Positions 27,016 to 36,556 of a stretch of 64,000 nt of DNA are shown piece by piece. The number at the start of each line of letters is the position of its first letter. The stretch's first letter is position 1. A model generated the notes under the pieces. That model did not search any database and was not told the origin of the DNA. It was given only the letters and a program-made list of their open reading frames with translations. A program made the position numbers and the translations under genes. This stretch comes from Singulisphaera sp. GP187 (lineage in GTDB: Bacteria > Planctomycetota > Phycisphaerae > Phycisphaerales > SM1A02): NCBI GenBank assembly GCA_945862215.1, contig CAMAXY010000003.1:1-64000 (forward strand), given 5' to 3'.

Positions 27016-28362
27016 TCAGTACTGAGAGATCACCAGTTCTCGAATCGCGAACTGTGGCAAAATCACAATCGCATTCAAGAGTCCGTGCGCCAGCATCGGC
27101 GCCCACAAGCGGCCCGTGCGTGCATAGAGCCAACAGAGAAATGTTCCAGTCGTGAGGACTGAAATCGTTCCTTCTAATTCATAACCGTGAACGGATGCGA
27201 AGACTAAGGATGAACCAAGCGCCGCTGGCCAGAAACCCCACTTGCCAATGAGTGCGCCAAACAAGAGACCTCGAAAAATGATTTCTTCGACGACTGGCGC
27301 ACCAACTAATACATCAAGAGACGTCAAGAAAGCGGATGACGCAGTTCCAAACATAAGTTTCTCATCCAAAGATTCCCACCAGACATTTGCCTGAGAACTT
27401 TCAGGAAGCACATTCGACAGAAGCGTCAAGATGACACCATCCAGACCTAGGATCGCGACAATCATCGCCAACGTTCCACGCAGATTCATCTGGGTTAGCC
27501 GCGAACCAATTCCAAATGACTCCAAACGCAAATGGTTCGGCCGTGCGCAAAGCAACCATGCAACGCAAGCCACCAGAGGAATTGCAAGAACCATCACAAA
27601 CGCACCGACTGTCTGTACGAATGCTTCCGAGAGCGGCAAAGAATAAGTCGACCAAATCACTGCATCAAGGGCGATGAACGCATAGAGAAATACGATCAGC
27701 CCATACCACGTACCTGCAATCGGCATCGAAAGTGTCGAACCGAATCCAGCATCTGAATGTCGCCTGCGCTTCCAGAGAATGACTCCAAGCCAACCAAGAG
27801 AAAACAACATGGTTGAAATTGTTGCAACAGATGTAACAATCAATGCCACACGACTGATGGTCGGAAGCGGTTCGACTTGCGCATCCGGATCGAAGCGATC
27901 GACGGCTTCATCACGGCGCATATCCAATTCATCACCATCATCGATCGCTCCAATTTCGATTCCTTCATCTCGCAAATCATCCCAGTTCTGCTGAGCATCC
28001 TTGGCACTTTGAACGAAGTCCCTTGACGATGTCGGATCAAGCGAGAGCAGAATCTCATCGTGCATCGTTCGCGCTTCGTACTCATTCATAGTTGACAATG
28101 TGACGACGGGATCATCAAGTGAATCCCACGGTCCGCCATCAACTGAAATCGACACGACGGTGTAGACATCCCACACGGTCAAGACAGTACAAAGAGTCGC
28201 GGTTGCAATCGCAACGGGATGTAAATGATTGAACGCTCTTCGGAAGTCGTTCAAAATAAAAGCCTTAAATTGCGAGCCGACTCCATCAACCCATCGTAAC
28301 GCAATCGATCGATGCCACTGGAAATTGACCAGCGCATGCAGGCTGAATGAAAGATCCGACAT
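27016..28362 (-). CDS. CPBP-family intramembrane glutamic endopeptidase
   Basis: 'EEIIFRGLLFGALIG', 'SSLVFASVHG', 'LWAPMLAHGLLNA' (EExxxR, FxxxH, HxxxN). Start uncertain (ORF opens to 28578). Confidence 0.82.
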   Translation of the reverse strand: MSDLSFSLHALVNFQWHRSIALRWVDGVGSQFKAFILNDFRRAFNHLHPVAIATATLCTVLTVWDVYTVVSISVDGGPWDSLDDPVVTLSTMNEYEARTMHDEILLSLDPTSSRDFVQSAKDAQQNWDDLRDEGIEIGAIDDGDELDMRRDEAVDRFDPDAQVEPLPTISRVALIVTSVATISTMLFSLGWLGVILWKRRRHSDAGFGSTLSMPIAGTWYGLIVFLYAFIALDAVIWSTYSLPLSEAFVQTVGAFVMVLAIPLVACVAWLLCARPNHLRLESFGIGSRLTQMNLRGTLAMIVAILGLDGVILTLLSNVLPESSQANVWWESLDEKLMFGTASSAFLTSLDVLVGAPVVEEIIFRGLLFGALIGKWGFWPAALGSSLVFASVHGYELEGTISVLTTGTFLCWLYARTGRLWAPMLAHGLLNAIVILPQFAIRELVISQY

Positions 28363-28933
28363 GCCAATTCGCCATTGTCTGCGAATCTTTCTTGGCGCGT
28401 CCTCTACGAGCCTTTGCGACATCGAGAAGATTCTGAATTTGCTGCTGTAACGCCTTGATTTTTGCGACTTCCGATGCTTCGAGATTCTCCCAGCGCAGTG
28501 CTCGAAGAAGTTGGCCGCTTCCACTTGCGGAAGAATCTGCCGCAAATGTTTCTTGACTCGTGGCGACAAATCCATCAACGATCTTGCGAAGGCGTTTCGA
28601 TTCCTTCGGATTTTTCAAATTGCACTTCACTTGAACTGTTGATTGAGTTGCCACAAATGATTCACGACCCTCTTTACCGACTGGTTGAATCAAACCCGCT
28701 TGATGGAGCAATTTGACGTGATAGTAAAGACCAGTACTTTCCTGCTTGAAAAGTTCACTCAAGTCTGGAACAGTCAAAGGACCATTGGCTCTGATTGATT
28801 CGAGAATTTCCATTCTTCGAACGGAACGAACTCCATTCCATATCGCGCGATCAGCGAGTGAAGGCGCAGAAGTGCGAGAAGGTGCAGTGCGTTTATTTTT
28901 CGCACGAGACGATGCTTTGACAATTGAAGACAT
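28286..28933 (-). CDS. Winged-helix (ArsR-like) transcriptional regulator
   Basis: 'RRMEILESIRANGPLTVPDLSELFKQESTGLYYHVKLLHQAGLIQPVGKEGRES'; 3' end overlaps the CPBP protease gene. Confidence 0.75.
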   Translation of the reverse strand: MSSIVKASSRAKNKRTAPSRTSAPSLADRAIWNGVRSVRRMEILESIRANGPLTVPDLSELFKQESTGLYYHVKLLHQAGLIQPVGKEGRESFVATQSTVQVKCNLKNPKESKRLRKIVDGFVATSQETFAADSSASGSGQLLRALRWENLEASEVAKIKALQQQIQNLLDVAKARRGRAKKDSQTMANWHVGSFIQPACAGQFPVASIDCVTMG

Positions 28934-29028
28934 TTCGTCATTTTAGGCACAATTTCAATTTCGCGTTCATCAAATTGAATAATTTTTGACTCGCAATCAA
29001 ACATCCTGTTTTTTCCTAGACTCCGCAT

Positions 29029-29910
29029 ATGTTGCGAACGCGCTTGATCGTTGGAAGTCTGTTGATTGCAGGACTTGCAGCCATTGCAATGATCGATTCT
29101 TCTTCGCCAATTCTTTGGATTGGGTTCATACGACTTGGGCCTGGCGCGATACTTGTTCTACTGAGTCTTTTTGCATTTGCACCAATTTTGGCTGGCGAAT
29201 TTTCTCGACTGATGCATTCTGCAGAGCATCGCAAGAACACCCCCCTCTATTTCTTGGCGATTTCCATTGGAATTGCAAGCGTTGGCATCGCTGGAGATGC
29301 GCTCCCCAAGCATCTTGTGATGCCCATAGTTATGTCTGGGCCATTCTTTTTGGTGATTGCTTGCGCGATCAACCATGCTCGAACTCGGCTCACAACTGGC
29401 TTTGCAAATTTGGTTGGTGGTGTCCTCTTGGCGTATGCCGCGATCGGCGTGCCACTTGGATTCTGGATTCTCCTGAGGCACGACCGAGATGCATGGACTT
29501 TGGCGGGCGCAATTTTGTGCGTGAAGAGCGCAGATATCGGCGCATATTTCACAGGAATTTCAATCGGTCGCCACAAAATGATCCCTTGGTTGAGTCCTGG
29601 GAAATCTTGGGAAGGATTCTTTGGCGGCGTGATTCTTTCCGCGCTCGTCGGAGCTGGGTTGGCTGCACTCAGTTCTTCTCATGCAGCAATCAACGCCTCC
29701 GTCGATCCTGTTTCAATAGGCTACGGAGCATTCGTAGCAGTTGTTTTAGGCATCGTCGGCACGGGCGGCGATCTTTTCGAAAGCCTGCTGAAACGAGGCG
29801 CTGGCGTGAAAGACTCCGGTACCATTTTGCCCGGGATGGGCGGTTTATACGATGTTTTTGACTCGTTATTGCTCGCAGGCCCCTTGGCGTGGTGGTTGCT
29901 GGCGAACTGA
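29029..29910 (+). CDS. cdsA: Phosphatidate cytidylyltransferase
   Basis: 'IPWLSPGKSWEGFFGGVILSALVG', 'GDLFESLLKRGAGVKDSGTILPGMGGLYDVFDSLLLAGPLAWWLL' signature. Confidence 0.92.
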   Translation: MLRTRLIVGSLLIAGLAAIAMIDSSSPILWIGFIRLGPGAILVLLSLFAFAPILAGEFSRLMHSAEHRKNTPLYFLAISIGIASVGIAGDALPKHLVMPIVMSGPFFLVIACAINHARTRLTTGFANLVGGVLLAYAAIGVPLGFWILLRHDRDAWTLAGAILCVKSADIGAYFTGISIGRHKMIPWLSPGKSWEGFFGGVILSALVGAGLAALSSSHAAINASVDPVSIGYGAFVAVVLGIVGTGGDLFESLLKRGAGVKDSGTILPGMGGLYDVFDSLLLAGPLAWWLLAN

Positions 29911-29972
29911 TCGTTTGCGAATATTTCATCACTTTGGTGGCACGGCGAAGGTCTGCTAACCTCATAAACCCA

Positions 29973-30716
29973 ATGACTCTCATCGCCGATCTCGTCAGCC
30001 TTCACCTCGTCGACAGCCAAGTTCGCGCGCTGCGAAGTCGTCTCGATTCTGCGGAACATTATGTTGCGCTTCAGGAAAAACAACGACTGCTCTTGACCTC
30101 ACGAATGGACGAGGCAAAGAGCCAGATTCGTCAGCATCAAGCGACTGGTGTGAATCACGAAGCAGAGAGCGGATCGGTCAAGGCACGCATTGATACGCTG
30201 CGGAATCAGCTCAACACCAGCACCAATCCAAAGCAATATGCCGCCGTGTTGAACGAACTGAAGTTGCTGCAGACTCAGCGAGATGAAATCGACGAACTGA
30301 CCATTGATCAGATTCAGAAAACTGATGACCTGCAGACAAAGTTGGTTGAACTCGAACGACTCTCAGCAGAACGTGTGAAGGTTCGTGATGCGGGTCAAGC
30401 AGAATTGAATACATGCCGCGGAGAAGTGGGATCTCGTTTGGGAGAACTCGATCGCGAGAGAACAGTTGCAGCTGCGAAAATCCCTCAGCGTGACTTGGAC
30501 ATTTTCAATCGCGCAGCTGATCTGTACGACGGCGAAGCGATGGCAGAACTTGTCGCAGTTGATGCGCGCCGCCGAGAATATTCGTGCGCAGCTTGCAATA
30601 TGGAACTTCCAGTTGAAAAGTACGCATCATTGGCTTCCAACCCAAATCTCTCTGTGACCTGCACATCGTGTCACCGCATTCTGTATCTCGGCCAAGTCAG
30701 TTCTGCCGTTGGTTGA
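29973..30716 (+). CDS. Coiled-coil protein with C4-type zinc ribbon
   Basis: Long coiled coil then 'CAACNMELPVEKYASLASNPNLSVTCTSCHRILYL'. Confidence 0.82.
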   Translation: MTLIADLVSLHLVDSQVRALRSRLDSAEHYVALQEKQRLLLTSRMDEAKSQIRQHQATGVNHEAESGSVKARIDTLRNQLNTSTNPKQYAAVLNELKLLQTQRDEIDELTIDQIQKTDDLQTKLVELERLSAERVKVRDAGQAELNTCRGEVGSRLGELDRERTVAAAKIPQRDLDIFNRAADLYDGEAMAELVAVDARRREYSCAACNMELPVEKYASLASNPNLSVTCTSCHRILYLGQVSSAVG

Positions 30717-30767
30717 TGCAGCTGGTTGATCCGCCAGTTTGATCCGCCAGTTTCATCCCCCGTAAAA

Positions 30768-32465
30768 TTATTTCTTCAGCGCCTTTTGGGAAGTGGGTGC
30801 GAATTCCTGCCGAATGACGATCGGGACATAACCGAATTCCATACCCTTTGGCGGCGTGACGAAAAGATTTGCGTCGAAGGATGCAAGTGTTGGTTTGCTT
30901 GCTGCTCCAGAGGCACCTCGTGGAGGCGCGAGATACTCACCGTCGATTGGCCATTCACGATGCATCCGTTCGATGAGTGATTGAAGCGCCGCGCGATCGG
31001 CAACGCTCCATGCAAATTGACCGAAGACAGGTTGGTCAATGAATCGATACCACGAGTAAGTCACGAGTGATCCATCCACAAGTTTCGCAGTGAATGGTCC
31101 CGCGCTTGGTCCTGGCTTCGCCCACGATCCTGCGAGTGGTTCTGCGCTGTATGGCTCTGGCGTTGTGGTTGGCTTTGGAAATTGTCGTTGAGTCAACCCA
31201 AGATTCGCAGGCACTGCGGATGCATCGACTGCAATTCGATCCTTGCCATTCTGCCGAAAATATGCTGGGAATCGAGCGATATTTCCAGTTTGCTTTTTCG
31301 TCCATTGCAATCCGAAAGAGCTGTCTTCAAAGACTGTCGGCGTGACGAGCTCGTTGATTCCACTAATCGATTTCTCGTCCTGCGAATATGTCACTGGCCC
31401 TGTGACGACCTTGGGAAAGAATGTGCCTGCTGAAGTGAATGCTCCCTTTGGCGCGCTGCCGCCGCGACGCCACGCAAGCACCGCGTCATAAAGTGCTGCC
31501 TTGGAATAGAGCGCAACATCACGAACGAGTGTTGTGCGGCCCGAAGCATCTACTGGAAAACTCAACTCGGGTATCCGCGTCCACACGAGACCATCTTTGT
31601 CCGTCGCAAGAAATTCTGGAACAGTATTGATTTCCATCGAGCCCGCAACATCGCCCGAAGCTGCGCGCGCATCAAGACCACGTCCGATGTCGGTTGGATA
31701 GTCATGCGAAATTCTGCTCCAACATTCTGGAAGGTAATACGCGAGTGGACCCTTGAAATTTTTTGCGTTGAGAAAGAGCGTCCAACTGAACGCCCCCGTT
31801 GGCTGAGGATCTGGTCTCGCATCTGTCAGCGGCAACGCCATATATGCATAGCCGAGAAACTCGCCGCTTGGCGCACCACTGAACGGTAATCCGTCTGGCG
31901 GAATCAACAATCGATTGCTGATTTGAGCAATGCCGAGGCGATTGTCTGGGAGCGGTCGAGTGTTATAAAAAAACGACCACCCAGGCGATGCGACTTCGTT
32001 GGAATAGCAATCTGGCGTGCCATTCATGCTGAACTTGGGCGGACCATAATGAAAACGATTTCCAGCCCAGTATCCCAGTCCTCCTTCAAGCGTTTGAAAG
32101 ACACTGTCGAATGTAGGACCTCGCTCTGGCCAACTGTCGCGCGGAATTGTGCCCCTGGGGCAGAGCGGCTCCGTTCGATTATCCGAGTTGTCAGGAAGAA
32201 TCCAAGTGGATGGAAGGCCGATCTGAAAATCTGAGATGGGCTGCGCGACAAGTTGCCAGACTGCGGAATAGAAACCCGCTCCATATCGAAAATCGATCGG
32301 GGACTTTTCACAGCGGCTTGCGATATATCCGTGAAGTCCTTGGTGACGAAGTTCGATTTCTGGCGCTGGCGCCTTCTGCGCGTCACTCTCTGCGCCGGTA
32401 CAGATTGCAAAACTTGCAAACAGATATGGAGCAAGAGCTGCCGCGTGATTCAAAGTTCGATGCAT
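30768..32465 (-). CDS. Hypothetical secreted protein (565 aa)
   Basis: Long ORF with N-terminal signal-like segment; no recognised domain. Confidence 0.7.
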   Translation of the reverse strand: MHRTLNHAAALAPYLFASFAICTGAESDAQKAPAPEIELRHQGLHGYIASRCEKSPIDFRYGAGFYSAVWQLVAQPISDFQIGLPSTWILPDNSDNRTEPLCPRGTIPRDSWPERGPTFDSVFQTLEGGLGYWAGNRFHYGPPKFSMNGTPDCYSNEVASPGWSFFYNTRPLPDNRLGIAQISNRLLIPPDGLPFSGAPSGEFLGYAYMALPLTDARPDPQPTGAFSWTLFLNAKNFKGPLAYYLPECWSRISHDYPTDIGRGLDARAASGDVAGSMEINTVPEFLATDKDGLVWTRIPELSFPVDASGRTTLVRDVALYSKAALYDAVLAWRRGGSAPKGAFTSAGTFFPKVVTGPVTYSQDEKSISGINELVTPTVFEDSSFGLQWTKKQTGNIARFPAYFRQNGKDRIAVDASAVPANLGLTQRQFPKPTTTPEPYSAEPLAGSWAKPGPSAGPFTAKLVDGSLVTYSWYRFIDQPVFGQFAWSVADRAALQSLIERMHREWPIDGEYLAPPRGASGAASKPTLASFDANLFVTPPKGMEFGYVPIVIRQEFAPTSQKALKK

Positions 32466-32507
32466 GACACGAACGGTATCACGCGGATGTATTTTCTTTT
32501 TGCGATT

Positions 32508-32918
32508 TCATCCATAACCCAATCGATCCAAGTCTTCTTCGGAAAGCCCAAAATGATGGCCAATTTCATGAAGAATTGTGATACGGATTTCGCGCTCGAC
32601 GGCAGATTCGCCGCCCATGGGTTCGCCATCTTCGTCGGTCGTGACATCCCATCCCCCTGCTGCATCGAGAATTCCTCTGCGAAAAATCTGAATGGTCTCT
32701 GGCAATTCCCCAGACGCGCTGACACTTCGCTCAGTGAGTGCGCTGCCGCTATGCAGTCCACAGAGATCCTCATCCTGCGGATCCATATCAAGTGAGCGCA
32801 TAAATTCGTCAGATGGAAAATCCTCGACAATCAGCGGAGATTCTTCCAGCAGCGTATGGATCGACTTGGGAAGTTCAGCGAGAACAGACTCGACGATTTC
32901 ATCGAACCTCTCACGCAT
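32508..32918 (-). CDS. Metallopeptidase family protein (minimal zincin-like)
   Basis: 'EIRITILHEIGHHFGLSEEDLDRLGYG' (HExxH). Confidence 0.82.
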   Translation of the reverse strand: MRERFDEIVESVLAELPKSIHTLLEESPLIVEDFPSDEFMRSLDMDPQDEDLCGLHSGSALTERSVSASGELPETIQIFRRGILDAAGGWDVTTDEDGEPMGGESAVEREIRITILHEIGHHFGLSEEDLDRLGYG

Positions 32919-32938
32919 TCGAACAGACCACTGCTCGC

Positions 32939-33877
32939 TCACGAAACGACTTGTCCAACAAGTTGCGAAATCTGAGTGACTCCTTGATCGCAAGCCCATT
33001 TGTCAAGACCACGAACGACTCTGCGCGGCGATTTCGGATCGACAAAAAGCGCCGTCCCCATTCCAACAGCAGTCGCTCCCGCCAAGATCAGTTCAGCAGC
33101 ATCTTCCCACGACATCACTCCACCAAGCCCGATGATCGGAACACCAGCATCACGCGCCACGGCGGCATAAACATCGTGCACGATTCGGACAACAATCGGA
33201 TGAACCGCCGGACCAGAAAGTCCACCTTTCCCACGGGAAAGTCTGGGCTTTCGAGTGTGCACATCGATTGCCATTGCTGGCATCGTGTTGCACAACACGA
33301 GCGCGTTTGCGCCACATTCGATTGCCATTGCAGACATCGCAATCGGATCTGCCATGTCAGGTGCAAGTTTCACAAACAACTTTGCATGCGAGACTGCACC
33401 GCGCACTGCGGTGAGAACTTCGCGGAGGGTTGATGGATCTGCGCCGAAATGTCGACCGGTGCTTGTGTTTGGGCAAGAGACATTCACTTCGATTGCACGA
33501 AACTCTTGCGAAGCATCCATCGCGCCAGCAACAGCAACATAGTCATCAATCGTGTGACCAGCAACGGATCCAATCACCACCGCTTTGCATCCACGAACGC
33601 GCGGAACTTCTTCGAAAAGAAAACGATCGATCCCTTTATTGGCAAGACCAATCGCATTCAACATCCCTGAGCGCGTCGGGATGATTCGCCACGGCGCATT
33701 TCCTTCTCGAACTTCTCGGGTGATGCTCTTGGTTGTGACGGCACCAATATCGCTCAGGTCGAAAATATCTGCGAGTTCATCAACATATCCGCACGTACCC
33801 GCAGCAGCGATGACTGGATTTCGCAGGTCGATGCCGGCAAGTTTGGTCAGTAATAGTTGGGGAACTCCCACAGACAT
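32939..33877 (-). CDS. pyrD: Dihydroorotate dehydrogenase (class 1-like)
   Basis: 'NPVIAAAGTCGYVDE', 'EVNVSCPNTSTG', 'LFVKLAPDMAD', 'GLSGPAVHPIVVRIV', 'IIGLGGVMSWEDAAELILAGATAVGMGTALF'. Confidence 0.9.
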   Translation of the reverse strand: MSVGVPQLLLTKLAGIDLRNPVIAAAGTCGYVDELADIFDLSDIGAVTTKSITREVREGNAPWRIIPTRSGMLNAIGLANKGIDRFLFEEVPRVRGCKAVVIGSVAGHTIDDYVAVAGAMDASQEFRAIEVNVSCPNTSTGRHFGADPSTLREVLTAVRGAVSHAKLFVKLAPDMADPIAMSAMAIECGANALVLCNTMPAMAIDVHTRKPRLSRGKGGLSGPAVHPIVVRIVHDVYAAVARDAGVPIIGLGGVMSWEDAAELILAGATAVGMGTALFVDPKSPRRVVRGLDKWACDQGVTQISQLVGQVVS

Positions 33878-33905
33878 ACTTGTAACACATCTATGATCGT
33901 CCAAC

Positions 33906-34544
33906 ATGAGCACTCCAGAACGAATCGCCCAATTTGAGAAGATGACCGCAGCAGACCCAACCAATGAAATGGCCCATTTCAGCTTGGGCAACGCATATCT
34001 CCAAGCAGGTCGGCACGCAGAAGCCGCAAAAAGTCTCGAGAAAGTCATCGAACTCAGCCCAGGAATGAGCAAGGCATATCAGTTATGCGGCCAGGCGATG
34101 ATCGGTGCCGGATGGGCAGACAAGTCAGTGGACATTCTCAACCGGGGATACACGGCCGCGGCCGAAAGAGGCGATCGAATGGTCGAGCAAGCGATCGGAC
34201 AATTGTTAGTCTCGATCGGTCGTACGCCGCCGACTGTCACGCGTGCTGTGAATGCAGCAGCAGAAGCACTTCGCTCATCCGGGACATTTGTATGTCGACG
34301 CACGGGGCGACCTGGAACACGGATGACATCGTCACCGATGCGCGGTCCAGTTGGCGATTGGATTTTCGAAAACATTTCAGCTGAGACATGGAAAGACTGG
34401 ATTGGTCAAGGAACCAAGGTCATCAATGAGATGCGCCTCGATTTTTCCCGTGATCGTGATCAGGAAATTTACGATCAACAAATGCGTGAATATCTTGGCA
34501 TCGACGAAGCAGTTGTCGCAAGTTTTCCAGTGAAGTCGAGTTGA
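33906..34544 (+). CDS. TPR domain fused to an Fe(II)-trafficking (YggX-like) domain
   Basis: N-terminal TPRs (AHFSLGNAYLQAGRHAEAAKSLEKVIELSP...); C-terminal 'FVCRRTGRPGTRMTSSPMRGPVGDWIFENISAETWKDWIGQGTKVINEMRLDFSRDRDQEIYDQQMREYLGID' matches the YggX pattern. Confidence 0.82.
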   Translation: MSTPERIAQFEKMTAADPTNEMAHFSLGNAYLQAGRHAEAAKSLEKVIELSPGMSKAYQLCGQAMIGAGWADKSVDILNRGYTAAAERGDRMVEQAIGQLLVSIGRTPPTVTRAVNAAAEALRSSGTFVCRRTGRPGTRMTSSPMRGPVGDWIFENISAETWKDWIGQGTKVINEMRLDFSRDRDQEIYDQQMREYLGIDEAVVASFPVKSS

Positions 34545-34578
34545 CTTCTCTTGAGTCGCAAGTCTTGACTCAAAAAAC

Positions 34579-35208
34579 TCAGCGTCGACGGCGACCAACA
34601 AGTCCGGCCAATCCAAGCAATCCAAGCGCACTTGGTGCTGGTACAGGAATACCGAAGTACAAGTTGTCAACCGCAGCAAAATTGACGCCAGCAGGATCTG
34701 GATAAACGGACACAGTCAAACTGGTGATAGCCAGCTGATTGGAAATGAAACCAGAGAAGCCACTCGTGGATGAGACATATTGCATCGAGGAAGAACCGTC
34801 TTCGAAAAAGATTCCAACAAGAGCTGGGATGACGTTGAAAGATGCATCGCGGGAGAAAAAGTTCCCGCCAACCGCATAGACTCCAGTGGCAAAAGTAAAG
34901 ACCAAATTCTCGTCTGCACCGTTGGTCGACAACCAACCAGAATTGGCGACGATATTCGTTGGATTTGGAACATAACTGACTGCTTCTGCACTCCACTCAA
35001 TTGGTCCCGTGGTTCCCACCAAGGGGTTTGAATACGAACCGCTGTATGCGCTGAAATTCTCAGTTATGACCGACAGCGGTTGAGACAAAATTCCATTAGT
35101 TACAGAAAACTGCCATGCGTCATACTGCTGAAAAGTAGCGATCGCTGCGCTTGCAGATGATGAAATAAATGCAGAAATTGCAACAGTGAGGACGAGAATT
35201 GATTTCAT
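34579..35208 (-). CDS. Secreted protein with PEP-CTERM-like sorting tail
   Basis: Signal peptide MKSILVLTVAISAFISSSASA; C-terminus VPAPSALGLLGLAGLVGRRRR. Confidence 0.8.
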   Translation of the reverse strand: MKSILVLTVAISAFISSSASAAIATFQQYDAWQFSVTNGILSQPLSVITENFSAYSGSYSNPLVGTTGPIEWSAEAVSYVPNPTNIVANSGWLSTNGADENLVFTFATGVYAVGGNFFSRDASFNVIPALVGIFFEDGSSSMQYVSSTSGFSGFISNQLAITSLTVSVYPDPAGVNFAAVDNLYFGIPVPAPSALGLLGLAGLVGRRRR

Positions 35209-35726
35209 TCGGTTTAGTTTCTGTAAAAAAGGGACAAATAGGAAACAAACACACAATTACCTTTAATCTTTTCAGCTGTAGGAAACTGGAAGATCTTCAG
35301 TGATTGTGTTAACAATAGCCCAGCTGCACGAAAATGCAAATTCGGCTGACTTTAAATGCAACTTTTTCGTAAGCGCAAAATATGAATATTTCAAATGGTT
35401 TTTATGAAAAATTGCATTTGGACAGCTTTGATTTAATCGCTGGCGTCCTGGGTCAAAAATTCGGGTGGATATTGAAGGTGTGAGCGGATCGCATCCTCTG
35501 GAAGTGTCGCAGACTTCGCAATTCATCTTGCGACGACAGTTGGTGTTCAGTTCGATGTCGAGATTGAATTCTTACAACATGATTTAAAAAATCTGCATTT
35601 ATGAATGGGCAGCCCATGTGAGCATCTGAAGATTCCAAAGGATGCCTGAACAAGCGCAAGAAAGACAGGCGTGTTTGAAGAACCGCCTTATGCGATCATT
35701 AGGATGCAGAGAGAAGGGAATAACAA

Positions 35727-36545
35727 ATGAAACGAATGTTTACTGTCTGGTTCGCGACCAGTTTCGCGGCCAGTTTCGCCACCTTAATTATGAGCTCAGT
35801 TGCGCCTGCTCTCTGTTCGCCCGTCGAAAATGAGGTTGCGGATTCTGCTGAGCAATTCGAAAAACTGGAGGAACGCGTTCGTGCACTCGAGGCGATTGTC
35901 CAGGCCCTTCAGAACGCCAAGGTGGATGCGACGGAGAAAGGCGCAATTGAATCGAAACCGCGACGAGAAGTTTCTGACGCAGACATCATCATTCAAGTGA
36001 CCTCATTTACGAAGGCATGTGTTGATCCAGCGTTGACTGCGATTGTTGCAGAAGTTGAAGCTCGATTGAAAGCAGATGAAACACTGCTGGCACTTGCGAA
36101 AGTTGCGGAAAAAAAACTGCTTGAACAAGCAGAGCGCTACGGCGAGCGATCGCAACAAAGTGGATCAACAAACAGCACTTCGGGTAGTCAATCCGCCAGC
36201 AACCGTACGCAAACTGTGCGCACATTGACCGATGACGAATATAAGCGGGCGATGGATCAAAATAAATCGCAGCGAAAAAAAATCAGTGGTGAAATCATTG
36301 AACTCTCGAATAAAGTGGAAAATGGTCGCAGACTCGCTGCGAACAAGCGCCGAAATGCCGCTCAGCAAGGTCAACGAATCGTCGGGGTTACAAGCACCGG
36401 CGCACGAATCATTGTCACAACAAGATCCAACTGCTCGAAGGTTCTTCATGCAGGCGTTGAAGTGAAACTGATCAATCCCCGAAGCATCGAGTGCGACGAA
36501 AATTCGACCGAATACGAAGCAGATCGTGTGGAAAGAACAAAGTAA
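35727..36545 (+). CDS. Hypothetical secreted coiled-coil protein
   Basis: 272 aa, signal-like N-terminus, heptad-rich segment EQFEKLEERVRALEAIVQALQ. Confidence 0.65.
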   Translation: MKRMFTVWFATSFAASFATLIMSSVAPALCSPVENEVADSAEQFEKLEERVRALEAIVQALQNAKVDATEKGAIESKPRREVSDADIIIQVTSFTKACVDPALTAIVAEVEARLKADETLLALAKVAEKKLLEQAERYGERSQQSGSTNSTSGSQSASNRTQTVRTLTDDEYKRAMDQNKSQRKKISGEIIELSNKVENGRRLAANKRRNAAQQGQRIVGVTSTGARIIVTTRSNCSKVLHAGVEVKLINPRSIECDENSTEYEADRVERTK

Positions 36546-36556
36546 AAACGTACAAC

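Noticed and set aside
34551-34573. TTGAGTC…GACTCAA hairpin between the TPR-YggX gene and the PEP-CTERM-like gene
   Set aside because: Only a 7-bp stem, and the A/T run is on the wrong side for a + strand terminator; too weak to report as a feature.
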